Assembly: GCA_022457155.1 (NCBI GenBank)
Contig: JAJGOT010000047.1
Location: forward strand, 969,001 to 1,033,000
From: Cladopsammia gracilis
Taxonomy: Eukaryota; Cnidaria; Anthozoa; Scleractinia; Dendrophylliidae
Direction of reading: 5' to 3'
Length of the DNA: 64,000 nucleotides
Shown here in pieces: positions 37,301 to 46,458 of this stretch. Under the pieces are notes generated by a model, which was given only the letters and a program-made list of their open reading frames with translations, was not told where the DNA came from and did no database searches. Each line of letters begins with the position of its first letter. Within the stretch, counting starts at the first letter, position 1. The translations under genes were made by a program, and so were the position numbers.

Positions 37301-40300
37301 GAAACCATCAATCGCTGCGATCGCTGAACTATTTTTTCAGCGATCGCAGCGATCGCAACGATCGTAGCGATCGCAGCGATCGTAGCGATCATATGGAAAC
37401 CGGGCTTTAAGCTGTTGGTTGAATTTTGAACTTCGCTTCTCAAACTCATTAATAATTCGACATGAAAAAAATGTAAAGGAAATTAATGTTTAATGAGTGT
37501 TTGGAAATCAGATGAAACACTCCTCATTTTGCATCCTTAATTTATCCTTCTAAAATCATTTTATTTGATAAGTTATATCAAACATTCGACACATTTCATC
37601 ACAAGATCAAACACCTCGAAGTTCGTCAAAAATACCCCCGCTGCGCGTCGTATTTCAACTCTCTTCTCAGTGTTTGATCTTGTGATGAAACACTGTGTCT
37701 CATGTTTGATATATTACTGGAAGTTCGCGTGTTATTAAAAAGAGCAGTAATAAGCGTTTTAATAAACGCCAAAGCCAATATTTGACTTTTAATAACAACA
37801 ATACAATTGAGCGGAAATTCAGAAACTGAAACAGAACAGAACAATACAACAATATTTATGAATTTATGGCTTCTCCAGCTTCAAGATCGCCCATGGAATT
37901 TGAATTTTCCACAATTAACAATTAACAATAACATAAAATGGAAACGATACTAACATTTCTTCTGATGTCCTTTGTAAAGTGTGCCACTGAGACTATATTT
38001 CGTAAACAGAGCAAGACGACAAACGTTTCAATCTTTTTTTACAATAAATTTCCATATTAAAGCAGAAAACGGTAGCAAGATTCGCTTTTCATGATAAAGT
38101 TTGTTTTCCTGACTAAAAAGGCATACGATTTCAGTCTCACCTGTCGAGGAAGAAGAAGCGGGTTGATTTTATCCATGATGTCCATCACTTCTGCCGGGAT
38201 CCAGCAAAGAGTGAATGACAAAACGATGGCCGCCACTGCTTTGGCAACGGACACTTCTTCAGCATGACTACCAGCTTCTCTGTTGTGGTTGGAGTTGTTC
38301 AGATTCGGAGCCACGGCCGCGTTGTGCTGCTCCACGACGCGGAACACCTTCCAGTAGCAGACAACGTTCACCACCTACGAAATTGTGCAGGAGCCATAGA
38401 GCCAGGTGTTAAAAGAGTAGATTGCAGCTGGTTTCATCATTCAGCACAAGAGGTACCCTGGGCAAAAGAAGAAGTCACCTGAGACAGGATATTGGGAAGG
38501 CCATTGATAGGGGCAGTACGCAGCTCTTACAAGGTCTTCTCTGATTTGCTGAGAAAACAATAGAACAAACAACACAACAATGGAACCTCTCCCTAAAAAC
38601 AATAGAGCTGCGTGAACTCCAGGTCCAATGAAATTAGGGGTTGTAAAGAGCTGCGTGGTACCTGCATTGACAAAGAGCGCGATAACCCAAAACAGCGGCG
38701 ATTATAAACAAAGTGCGCTGCTTGGTGAATATTGTCTTGTACAGGTTTCTTCTCTTGACGCACGCGTACCGATTGGAGGCCGTCAAAGCCACGAGGTAGA
38801 TGGACACTTGCGCTAGAACGGCCATCGCAAAAGCATGCGTTTTACAAACCGTGTCACTGAAACGTCTCTTGCTGTGGATCACGGCGTCGATTGTTAACGG
38901 TCTAACAGTCGCAGCGGTACGCAGGTCTGCACAGGCGAGGGTGACGATAAGCATGCTGGTGGGAGTATGGAGCCCGGAGTTGCGATAAACGATAAAGCAA
39001 AGGATGGCATTTCCCACCACTGCGACTACATTAATGGCTATCAGAACCGTGGATTCAATCGCAACAGTTATTTTGCTCCTAATGTGTTCGAGCTGCTCTT
39101 GTACATGTAACACAGCCGGTGCGTCATCAACGCTGGCGTCTCCATGATCGATGTTATTCATGATCAAATCGATGAACACTCCAACGGATTGTTCAACCTA
39201 GAATCGTGATGCTGGTTTTGTCTTTTAACGCGATGTCACCGTTTTTTTAAACGGTGAATATGCGCATGCGTAATGAACGGGTTATCGGTAACGGAGAGAG
39301 ATATGCAAATGAGCATTCGCTCACTCGCTCACTCACTCCATCCATCAGCTGTAAACTCAGTGACGTAATGTTTGTTACGAATGCGTTTTTTAACAAGAAT
39401 AACGTGAATCCAGCGATAACAACAACTAAATTGTTGTAAACGAATATAAACAACAGTAAGCTTAAAGTTGTTTCGCATTTGGAGTCTTTAATGCAACGTT
39501 AAAATCGATCTAAAATTATTTTCAGCTGAGACACGCGTTTTGAAGCGTATCTGCCTTGAAGTAATTAAATTTATCCTGTTCCAAGTCAATGATCACGGTG
39601 GCCGAATGTTGTAAACCGCGGAATGACAGTCGATAGGCCCCAGGTTCGAGTCTCGCTCGTGCCATCCTTTTTTTTTCTGTCTTCTTCAGACTGAACATTA
39701 TGAAAGTGATGTACCGTATTTTTCTTTTTGCGTTTGTCAAAAATCCTTGCATTTAATTTTTAAAAAATATTGAACCGTGTCAGTGTGAAAACATAAGCTT
39801 ACCGCAAAATTACGTTACGAGTTAGCATTTCTTATTCACGGTTTGGCTCTTAGGAGCCTTTGATCATTCATAGATTCATTTCTCGGGTGAAATAAGCTTA
39901 TTGCTGGTAAAGCCACGTCAACGAGTAATTTTCAAATAGGACCTAAGCGAAGGTGCATTTTTAAGATTAAGAAATAGATCTTCAAATGTGCATGAAGGAA
40001 AATGCGGATTGTTTATAGTGTAAATATTGGGAAACAATGGCCACAGGTGAAGAACAGTGACGCATGTGCTATGAATTATATTTTTATATTTCTTCCGAGA
40101 GAGTTCCCGAGTGGAGTGCTAAATTAGAAAGTTCCACAATTTTGGCAAGAATCTTAAATTAGAGTCTCTCACTGAGTTTAATATTGAAGGTGTTGCAAAC
40201 AAATTATGAGATGAAGAAAACCTGGTATGGTATGAGTGTATTTGATTGGAGTGAGTGAAGAGATCAGGAAAGTTTGAGGGTACAGAGTCACTGGCAACAT

Positions 40301-42845
40301 CATGAATAAACTCAGAAACTGTTTCGAAGTAAAGTATTTCTAAGGGTAAAATGTTAGATGAAATAAAAAGAGGAAGGGCGTGGTCTCAGAAAAATGCATC
40401 GCACTGCGCAAAATTAACATGTAATTAACGTGAAAACCACATTTAACGTGAAACAAAACTGTGTCCTTTTTCATTTGACTTTTGCTCTTTTTCCTGCAGG
40501 CGTTCCCCGTAGTTCCCTATTCTTGTGTCCAGCGGTAACCCCTTGGAAGACAGTACTCCCGACCGTAGGTTATAATAATCCCGGCATCCGTCTCTACAAG
40601 TATGATAAAACCACTGCGCAAGTCAAGGTGAGAACCATGGGTTGGTAAATTTTCGTCCTGTTATTATTTTTTTTTTCATTGCTCATTTTTTCAGAATTTT
40701 CTTTGATTTTAAAGGAGCGCCGATTGACTGCTGTTTTCATCATCCAGTAATGCACCTTGGTTCACACTAAAGGGCCATTTACACGGGAGAAAATAAGACG
40801 CGTCTTATCTAAGACGCGACTTAAATAAGATGCGAAGTGTACCATTTATACGTTTGCGTCCAGCATATATAAGACGCGAAGATCACGTATAAATGGTTCG
40901 CGTCTTATTTTTGATACGGCGCACTTGTTGTTCACGTCTTATTTAGGACGCGAAAGCATTTATACGAGGAAGTTCACGTCTTATTTAAGACACGGACAAA
41001 ATAAGAACAGCTGAAAACCCTGTTCTAAGATAAGACGCGTCTTATTTAAGTCGCGTCTAAAATAAGACACGAATGCTTATTTTGTACTGTTTATACGATC
41101 GGTTCGCATCTTATTTAAGTCGCGTCTTAGATAAGACGCGTCTTATTTTCTGTCGTATAAATGGCCCTTAAGAGTCAATTATGGAGACATGAAGTGTTGT
41201 TCTAACTCAGTTGTTTGTATACGAAATCCTATGGTGTAACCATTCAAACGAAACCTCTTCAGCAGTTCTTTTGTATGGTACCATTTCTTTTTCAATATTT
41301 TGCAAGATGACATTTGGGATTTTTATTAAATTTTGAATTTTGACACTCTTAGGATAAAGGCTTAAAGAGTCAAACATAACTTTAGACGTCTGTATAGAAG
41401 GCTTAAACTGCACAAGATTAAAACGGATTCAATAGGCAATTTGCACGATGTCATATGACTACAACAACAACAACAACAACAACAACAAAACTTTATTAAT
41501 AAACAAATAAAATTACAAAAGTATTGCCCGCAGCTAGCAAGGCTATTCGAGGCGGGACAATGCATACAAAATATAAGAAATAAAGACTAAGGCTATTAAC
41601 TAAGGAAAGTGAAAGTTTACAAATAGATGAAATAAAAATCGTAAATATGGATGAGGACTAGATAACAGATTAAAGGAAAAAAAAGAATTAAACAAATAAA
41701 TTGTAAAAGGAGAACCTAACAAGCAAGAGTTTAGTTTTCGACATTTTTGGCTAATTTTACCTTTTTAATTAAGGTGGGCCTATCAATATAGTCATCTTCT
41801 GAATTCAGAATTTCAAAAAGTAATTTGCTGAGTGTTTTTTTGAACTTATTCTTGGGGAGGTGTCGGATGTTACAGGGTATCTCATTCCACAGCTTAGCCC
41901 CAAAGCGAGAAGAAGACAATTTATATAATTCTAGATCGGAACTACAACTGCCAGAATCCTTCGGTTTTTTGTTTTGTAGTGCAAATTAGGGCTATTAATT
42001 TATTGTTATTTAAACCGCACAGGGCCGGGATTACAAAATTTAAATAAGAAAGGAAAAACAAATTGAATTCTGGTAGTTGTAGTCAAATGACGCCATCGTG
42101 CAAATGGCCTATTGAGCTTATCTTGATTTCTGATGGTCCGACAGTGTGGTGCATGTCCAATGCTAAAAAAATCAGCTTTGTTTGTTCTTGACGAGATTTT
42201 ATATTTCATTCAAGAATGAATGTTTTAATATCGTTTGTAAGATTAGTTTGATTGAATTCGCTACAAGTCTAAACTGATATAGTCTGGTTACACCGTAGGA
42301 TTTTGTTGACAGACTCAAAAGTTAGAACTACAATACATGTCTGCATAATTGACTCTGGAAATGACGGGTTGATAAATAAATTCACAATTTTTAGTCCCGC
42401 ATTGTTTGGTCAACAGGATGTTTGGCAATACTTCACAAACCTGACGCAAGCCAACCTGATGAACAAACCAGAATGGATGATAGAATACAAAGCAACCGAA
42501 TCGTTTAACATTCCAGATGTGAGCCCACAGTCACTTCACTCTTTGGTGCAGAGGTTTGAGTCTCAGGAGAGCTCCCACTTTGAAAAGTACTATCTGTATA
42601 ACTCTGTAAGCGCTGGAGGAGAAGTATGCGATGGAGAGTGTAAACCTGCACAAATTTGTGGCATCACAAAAATTGATTTCGATGAGTATGATGAGTGTCT
42701 TGCGGATTCCTTGTCCGTTAAATCTACAACTGCCTCCAAAAGATCAACTTCCTCCAAAAGATCAACTGCCTCCAAACGATTAAAATCTACTGCGGTTGTG
42801 TTTTGTCTGTTTTCTATCTTCTATTTGTTCACAGAATTGATTTAG
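20703..42845 (+). CDS. Acid sphingomyelinase-like phosphodiesterase (SMPDL3 type)
   Basis: Coding exons 20703-20766, 21997-22216, 24854-25095, 25216-25379, 26594-26771, 40500-40627 and 42417-42845 join in phase to 474 residues, a normal length for SMPDL3A/B. A signal peptide (MKTTLAIVVFFLQFKPVILA) is followed by calcineurin-like metal motifs in order: DFHYD, WTGDD (split by intron 2), GNHDYHP and IGHVPPG. The usual last motif GHTH reads AHQH (AGHFLAHQHCDSF): both histidines remain but Gly and Thr are changed. The family cleaves phosphodiester or nucleotide substrates outside the cell or in lysosomes with bound zinc; the substrate here is unknown. The C-terminus has SKRSTA-like repeats, then a hydrophobic end (STAVVFCLFSIFYLF) suggesting a GPI or membrane anchor, as in SMPDL3B. 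Intron 5 is 13.7 kb and contains two receptor loci. Confidence 0.9.
21415..21487. repeat. (ATT)n microsatellite
   Basis: Uninterrupted ATT repeats in intron 1 of the SMPDL3-like gene. Confidence 0.95.
21690..21850. repeat. (GATT)n-(GAGT)n-(GAGC)n compound microsatellite
   Basis: The four-base unit steps from GATT/GATG to GAGT to GAGC and back to GAGT, which shows point mutations spreading along the array. Confidence 0.9.
22541..24807. mobile_element. MITE, 'GAGCGGTTTTCAATTGAG' family, split by a fold-back element
   Basis: The left part (22541-22689) starts AGAGCGGTTTTCAATTGAG. The right part (24669-24807) ends TTGACGCTGAATTGAACACC and matches the right half of the copy at 17625-18131. The two halves were one element until the insertion at 22690. 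Confidence 0.75.
22690..24661. mobile_element. Fold-back element with roughly 610-bp inverted repeats
   Basis: Termini CACAGGTAAACCAAGCACAA and TTGTGCTTGGTTAACCTGTG are inverted. The inverted arms cover about 22690-23302 and 24043-24661 and are nearly identical: an open frame of 117 codons occurs in both with two differences. The element is flanked by the 7-bp duplication GTGCGAG (22683-22689 and 24662-24668). The loop (about 23303-24042) codes for nothing recognisable. It lies in intron 2 of the SMPDL3-like gene, inside an older MITE. Confidence 0.85.
25440..25640. repeat. GC-rich repeat fragments in intron 4
   Basis: A short inverted repeat pairs GGGTTCTCC with GGAGAACCC around a GAGAGA core, followed by a segment ending in a poly-C run at 25591-25613. 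Similar CCTGGGAACGAGG wording appears near 27530. These look like ends of dispersed elements; exact limits unclear. Confidence 0.45.
26131..26231. repeat. Perfect 101-bp palindrome (50-bp arms)
   Basis: The two 50-base arms are exact reverse complements around a single A at 26181; each has GACGTTTCGAGCGCTAGC or its complement. The right half reads GACGAAGGGCTAGCGCTC then GAAACGTC, wording that resembles the ends of Penelope-like elements. Confidence 0.95.
26395..26460 (-). repeat. tRNA-derived fragment
   Basis: On the minus strand CGTAGCTCAGTGGCTAGA is a good A box, followed after about 30 bases by a weak B-box-like GGTCAAGATTTGC. There is no pairing acceptor stem, so it is a SINE head or tRNA relic rather than a functional tRNA. 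Confidence 0.4.
27015..27905 (+). pseudogene. Unrecognised open frame split by a MITE
   Basis: A frame from 27015 runs to the element at 27272 (…SSDGSETEE). With the element and one target copy removed, the same frame continues from 27781 (AMLLPNYCHLVSLL) to a TAG near 27907, about 140 codons in all. It has a Ser/Asp/Glu-rich middle and no domain I recognise. It lies in intron 5 of the SMPDL3-like gene. It may be a relic of another mobile element or of a host exon; chance is possible. Confidence 0.4.
27272..27774. mobile_element. 503-bp MITE with a TGAAGA duplication
   Basis: Termini GAGGCCCTGCCAGGG and CCCTGGCAGGGCCTC are perfect inverted repeats, flanked by TGAAGA on both sides (27266-27271 and 27775-27780). 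Inside, CGACA words recur (TTCCGACAGGCGACA, CAAGCGACA). No coding region. Superfamily not assigned. Confidence 0.8.
28335..29550. repeat. Dispersed repeat family A, copy 1
   Basis: Starts with TTTAGCGGAGCTCTTGCC and the hairpin GCCGGGCCGAAGGCC, followed by a very GC-rich stretch (28450-28540), then TTTGCTACTCAAGACAGG and TTATGCAAATATGTTTGTG, and ends CTATCTATATATATTA. Matching blocks in the same order occur at 59631-61085, and in part at 63357-63668. It looks like a 1.2-kb non-coding element of unknown class. Confidence 0.75.
29646..29790. repeat. (CTT)n microsatellite
   Basis: About 48 uninterrupted CTT repeats, ending in a T run. Confidence 0.97.
29800..31310. other. No gene recognised (intron 5 of the SMPDL3-like gene)
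   Basis: Only short open frames, none with a domain or splice support. Confidence 0.5.
31310..31970. repeat. Diverged tandem repeats of about 110-125 bp
   Basis: The words GACTCAAAAGTTAGAACCACC, CAGCATAATAAACA and TTTCATTTGAATGGTCACACC recur in order about five times with substitutions and small indels. The same ACAGACTCAAAAGTTAGAAC wording appears once at 42310, in intron 6. Confidence 0.75.
32643..34192 (+). CDS. Class A (rhodopsin-like) G-protein-coupled receptor, two exons
   Basis: Exon 1 (32643-33494) ends at CGACAG followed by GTGAGT. Exon 2 (33992-34192) starts after CTCTTCCCAG. Together they code 350 residues in phase 0. Seven hydrophobic segments are seen. TM1 has GNAILCLIVYRN; the conserved Cys before TM3 is in DTVCKAHAF; TM3 ends NRYACVKRR (NRY for DRY); TM6 has FTLCWIPAEV (CWxP); TM7 has SSAINPVIYGVMN (NPxxY). 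The short third loop and N-terminus with no signal peptide suit a small-ligand receptor (amine- or melatonin-like), but the ligand cannot be read from sequence. It lies inside intron 5 of the SMPDL3-like gene on the same strand. An AATAAA at 34939 may serve as polyadenylation signal. A broken inverted copy lies 4 kb downstream. Confidence 0.92.
34270..34385. repeat. (GATT)n microsatellite
   Basis: Nearly perfect GATT repeats just downstream of the receptor gene; scattered shorter copies continue to 34850. Confidence 0.95.
34950..35680. other. No gene recognised
   Basis: Spacer between the receptor gene and the 124-bp repeats; nothing supported. Confidence 0.5.
35687..36355. repeat. Minisatellite of about 122-124 bp, four copies
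   Basis: The unit contains ATCCCTCCGAAAACAAAAGG, CGCTAATGATAAGATGAGAT, CAAACAGCTTATATTAGGT and TTCGAAGCCAAAACGCG. Copies start near 35690, 35812, 35935 and 36276. The third-to-fourth junction is split by a Harbinger-like MITE at 36009-36236. Confidence 0.9.
36009..36236. mobile_element. Harbinger-like MITE (228 bp), copy 2
   Basis: Termini GGGATGGACCATTAGAAAAG and CTTTTCTAATGGTCCATCCC are perfect inverted repeats flanked by TTA (36006-36008 and 36237-36239). Other units of the host minisatellite show the uninterrupted site CTTATATTAGGTC. Poly-G near the left end faces poly-C near the right end, as in copy 1. Confidence 0.85.
36844..37409. mobile_element. MITE built of GATCGC/GATCGT repeats
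   Basis: Termini AAAGCCCGGTTTCCATATGA and TCATATGGAAACCGGGCTTT are inverted, with TA on both sides. The inside is mostly AGCGATCGCAGCGATCG-type tandem repeats, and GATCATATGGAAACC recurs internally near 36924, 37029 and 37290. A unique core (37085-37280) is not recognised. No protein is coded. Confidence 0.8.
37410..38140. other. No gene recognised
   Basis: AT-rich spacer. The second exon expected for the inverted receptor copy was looked for here on the minus strand and not found. Confidence 0.5.
38141..39161 (-). pseudogene. Broken inverted copy of the GPCR (exon 1 only)
   Basis: Reading from the ATG at 39161 the protein matches the intact receptor closely through TM4 (GNAILCFIVYRN, DTVCKTHAF, NRYACVKRRNL) up to GYRALCQ near 38670. 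Then about 150 unrelated bases interrupt it (about 38515-38660), next to a short CAATG repeat. Beyond, DFFFCPGYLLC is followed by a 6-base loss that creates a TGA, and a TAC in TM5 is now TAG. The remainder (CYWKVFRVVEQHNAAV, FTLCWIPAEVMD) is well kept and ends at the ancestral donor CGACAG/GTGAGA. No TM7 exon follows, so a functional receptor is not possible. It arose by inverted duplication, since the intron donor is retained. Confidence 0.9.
39591..39664 (+). tRNA. tRNA-like sequence (serine/leucine-type), probably a relic
   Basis: GGTGGCCGAATGTTGTAAACC resembles the A-box/D-loop of class II tRNAs and AGGTTCGAGTCTC is a good B box. CTCGTGCCATCC and a run of T follow, as expected for a pol III terminator. 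Only about four acceptor pairs form (CACG with CGTG), and the anticodon stem is weak, so a working tRNA is doubtful. Confidence 0.35.
39670..40499. other. No gene recognised; end of intron 5
   Basis: Nothing supported apart from the acceptor TTCCTGCAG at 40491-40499 for exon 6 of the SMPDL3-like gene. Confidence 0.5.
40770..41169. mobile_element. MITE built of AAGACGCG repeats
   Basis: Termini AAGGGCCATTTACACG and CGTATAAATGGCCCTT are inverted. The inside repeats TCTTATTTAAGACGCG and its complement many times, so most of the 400 bp can fold on itself. It lies in intron 6. Confidence 0.75.
41429..42117. mobile_element. MITE, 'CAATAGGCCATTTGCAC' family, interrupted
   Basis: Left end TTCAATAGGCAATTTGCAC and right end GTGCAAATGGCCTATTGA match the element at 17635-17828, with the inner words CCAGAATCCTTC and TTGTTTTGTAGTGCAAATTA. 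It is split by the LINE fragment at 41466-41940. Confidence 0.8.
41466..41940 (-). mobile_element. 5'-truncated LINE 3' end with (GTT)n tail
   Basis: On the minus strand a short open frame (41919-41731) reads RFGAKLWNEIPCNIRHLPKN and FKKTLSKLLFEIL, the typical C-terminus of non-LTR reverse transcriptases of the CR1/L2/RTE type. A 3' untranslated part follows, ending in (GTT)n repeats. The insertion is flanked by ACTACAAC (41458-41465 and 41941-41948), a duplication of its target in the MITE. Confidence 0.8.
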
Positions 42846-43185
42846 TAAAGTAACCAGTGATTGCTAAAATCGTAGACGTATGTACTTATAAGAGACGATT
42901 TTAAAAACGATTTTAAAATAACAGCCAGCGATCAGATTAACGAACAATGTTACTTTCGGTGTCTTTTGTCACATGATTGTCAAGTTTCAAATGTTATAGT
43001 GATGTTCTGGAGACAGACTGCCTGGTCATTACTTTAAAATATACTTTGATAGCTTCCAGTTTTTAAACTCGGCGCTAGAAAAACTTGATTACCCTGTAAC
43101 TAAGACATTTTTGTTTTCAAGTCACTTAATGAACCGTAAGATGGACCATTCAAAATAATGAGTTGAAAGAACGGTTAATTATTTT

Positions 43186-43191
43186 AATAAA
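43186..43191 (+). promoter_or_regulatory. Candidate polyadenylation signal of the SMPDL3-like gene
   Basis: AATAAA lies about 340 bases after the stop codon at 42845, with no other gene between. Confidence 0.45.
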
Positions 43192-43285
43192 GATTAATTG
43201 TATTTGATTTTATACAGTTCCCTTCAAGCATTGAAGCAACCTGTCAACAATGGTTTCTTCTACGTTTTTATCTCTCTTTCCTTTT

Positions 43286-46200
43286 CAAGGCAAGCGTTTC
43301 GTTCTTTGGCGTGACTTTTATTTGGAACTCTTTACGGCCTGCCCTACGGATTCAACAGTCCAGGCTCAATTACTTGAGGCCCTAACTGCCCGTCTCTCGG
43401 ATGACCAGTCTTCCGTTTGTGAGGGTTTATTATCGGTGCAGGAGGTTTTCTTAGCCCTGCAGGGCATGGCGAGAGGTGAAGCCCCAGGTTCGGATGGCAT
43501 TCCCCCGGAGTTTTTTCTGGCTTTTGGGGACCTTATTGGTGAAGAACTTGTTGAGGTGTTAACTGCTTCCTTTTCCTCTGGTTTGTTACCGTTCTCTCAG
43601 CGTGAGGCTCTTATTTCCCTCATCTTTAAGAAGGGTGATCGTCTAGATCACAAGAATTGGCGCCCCATCAGCTTGCTTAATGCGGGTTACAAGTTATGTG
43701 CCAGGGCATTGGCTGGCCGGTTTTTGGAAGTCCTCCAATACGTGGTGGCCCCTGAACAGAGTTGTGGGGTTAGGGGGCGGTTTATTGGGGAGAATGTGGC
43801 CCTTCTAAGAGATGTTGTTGAGTTTACCAAAGAGTGTGACGTACCGGTCGCCATCCTGTCGTTGGACCAGGAAAAGGCCTTCGACAGAGTGGATTGGGAT
43901 TTTTTTCTTTTTCATGTTTTGTCACACTTGGGTTTGGGTCTTCTTTTATTAAAAGGATTAGGCTTCTTTACACGGACATTCGGAGTGCCGTTTTAATCAA
44001 CGGGCACGCGACGGATTTCTTCAAGCCCTCTCGCGGAGTCAGGCAACGTTGCCCTCTGTCCCCCTTGCTCTACGTGCTGACTATGGAGGTTATTAGCTGC
44101 CAATATCAGGGCGCACCCCTTTATTGTAGGCTTGTCCTTGCCTAGGGTCCCTCGGCCCCTTCCGGTCCTGTCTTTATACGCTGACGATACGTCGGTCATC
44201 GTTTCGTCAGACCTTGTAATTGGCTCTGTTTTTGAAGTTTATGAGAAGTTTGAGAAGGGTTCCGGTGCTAAACTAAACCAGAATAAATGTGAGGGGTTGT
44301 GGTTGGGTGCTTTGCGTGGCCGCCAGGAGGCCACTGTCCCTATGATTTGGACGTCGGTCAAAATTAAAGTTTTGGGGTTTTTTATAGGGAAAGTTGATGT
44401 TGAGGAGGCTAACTGGCTGCCTCGTATCGAGGCAGTCGAAAATTGCCTCAACTCCTGGCGGCACAGATCGCTGTCTTTCCAAGGGAGATCGTATTGGTAG
44501 TAAATGCTTTGGCGCTGTCCAGAGTGCAGTGTGGTATGTGTGCTCCTTTGTGGGGATGCCTGTTTGGGTTCGGCTTAAGGTAGATAAGCTCATTTTCACC
44601 TTTTTATGGAATGGTAAACCGAACCTTGTCCGCCGTGATGTGCTCATTCATTGTAGAGGTAGAGGGGGCCTGTCTGTGGTTTCAACTGAACGCAAATCCC
44701 ATGCGTTGATTGTGCAGTGGGTGAAGCGGTTTGCTTGCACCCCCAGTGGGTGGGTTTCCCTCCTCACGTACTGGTGATTTGATAGGTTTGGGGTGGGACC
44801 TCTCGTGGTCTTTTTTAGCCCTTTCTCCTATTCCCCCGATGTGTTACCCGCCTTCTATCAGTCCCTGTTATATGCGTGGCGTTTTTTCTGGGGCCATGGC
44901 CCTTACCTCTGGCCTTGCCGTTAACTCTTTCTTTGACGCAGACCCTGTACCATTGGTTTCTACCTCTACCAAGCTGTGCTATCAGTTGTATTTATCCTCA
45001 GCCCTGTGTAACCCGACTTGTGTCGCCAAGTTTAGCCGGGTTTTCAACGACATAGAGTGGGCCTCTACTTGGGCGACCCTTTCCTTCTTTCCTCTTGACC
45101 GTAGAGTTTTCGACCTGAGCTGGAGGGTGGCCCACGGAGTCCTCTATACAGCTGATCGCCTCATCTTGTTTGGTTACGACTATGATCCATCCTGTTTTTG
45201 TGGCCCTGATGCTGAGACCCCTGAGCACCTTTTCGCGTGTTCTTTGGCGCAGCATGGGATTGCTTGGGTGCAAGCCCTTCTGTCCCTTGCCTCCCCTCTG
45301 GCGCCCCCTATCAACGCCAGGATCATGCTGTTTGGGTTTCGCCATGATGAGCTGCTTTGTGTTCCGCAAGTGTTTGCCTACCTACTCAACGCTTTAAAAT
45401 TTCTCGTTTGGTGGCAAAGGAACGAGTTTCGTTTTCGCGGGTGCGTCCTCTGGGCCTCGACTTTTAGCGCAGCTGAAAGCACGTGTTTCTTTCTACTTGC
45501 CACTCTTCTTCAAGCGTTTTCGTTCCCCATGTCGTCGTCGGTTCTTCGACAGTGGGCCGCCAATGGTACTCTCGGGACCCTCAGTGGGGAGACGTTCAGA
45601 GTAACTCTATGATTTTCACCCGTCTTTCTTTTAATTTTCTGCCGCGACCTCCCTCTTTGTCTTTTTCCAGGTGAGCATGGTCGCCTTCATTGGTAGTACT
45701 GTGTGAGCCGTTTTTTTCTGCTGCTTTCGTTTTTGGTGAGTATGGTCGCCTTTGTTGGTTGTACTATACGAGCCTTCTCCGTTTTTCATGTTCGTCGCAT
45801 GCTATCTTTGTCTTCGTTTTTGGTGAGTATGGTCGCATTTACTGGTAGCACTATATGACCCCCCCCCCCCCCTCCCGCCCGCCCGTTTTTTCCCTTTGTC
45901 TTCGCCTTTATTGGCAGCACTGTACGAGCCTCCCTGTTTTTCCCTTATCTTGTCTTCTGAACGTCTTGCCCTTGTATTGGCCTTGTTTGTTCTCGGCAAG
46001 GGCGGTCGCCTTCAGTGGCTGTACTTCCTGAGCCTCTCCTTGTGTCTTTCGAATCTTATAATTCGCTTTTACGTCCATATTTTTTACATATTTTTTATTT
46101 TTCATTTTTTTTATATTTGGCTTTTACCAAATTGTTTTTTACCCCGTATCCCCGTATGTAATTGGCGTTTACCAAATTGCTTTTACTTCGTACTTTTAGT

Positions 46201-46455
46201 CAATGTTTTTACCCCGTATTTAATTGGCTTTTATCCAAACTGTTTTATTCAGTTTTACTCCCAGCTAGCCTAGTTACTGTAGTTAGTGTAGCCGGTGCTT
46301 TCTTTTTAATTTCCCAGTGAGAGGTGGGGTTCGATTCCCTGGCGAGTTTGGCGAGCTGGTGCTCCCTCACCGTGGCGTTCTCCACTCTCCCCCTGTAGTT
46401 AATAACCTTAGGGCATTGCACTTCGCCCTATGGAACGCCACAAAACAAAACAAAA
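43286..46455 (+). pseudogene. Decayed L1/Tx1-type LINE: reverse transcriptase and 3' UTR
   Basis: The open frame from 43250 has APGSDGIPPEFF, NWRPISLLNAGYKL, and the catalytic LDQEKAFDRVDWDF. A frameshift near 43980 leads to GVRQRCPLSPLLYVL, then to YADDTSVIV near 44175, then KLNQNKCEGLWLG and further C-terminal segments to 45612. At least four frame changes mean it cannot make a full enzyme. No endonuclease or ORF1 is present upstream, so it is 5'-truncated. The 3' untranslated part (45613-46455) repeats a block with GAGTATGGTCGCCTTTGTTGG about four times and ends in an ACAAAACAAAA tail. Confidence 0.85.
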
Positions 46456-46458
46456 AAA

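Noticed and set aside
45802..46273. Frames in the 3' part of the LINE
   Set aside because: They fall in the tandem 3' untranslated repeats and T-rich tail.
46320..46345. B-box-like GGGTTCGATTCCCTGG
   Set aside because: It lies in the LINE 3' end with no A box at a suitable distance; likely chance or an old tRNA scrap.
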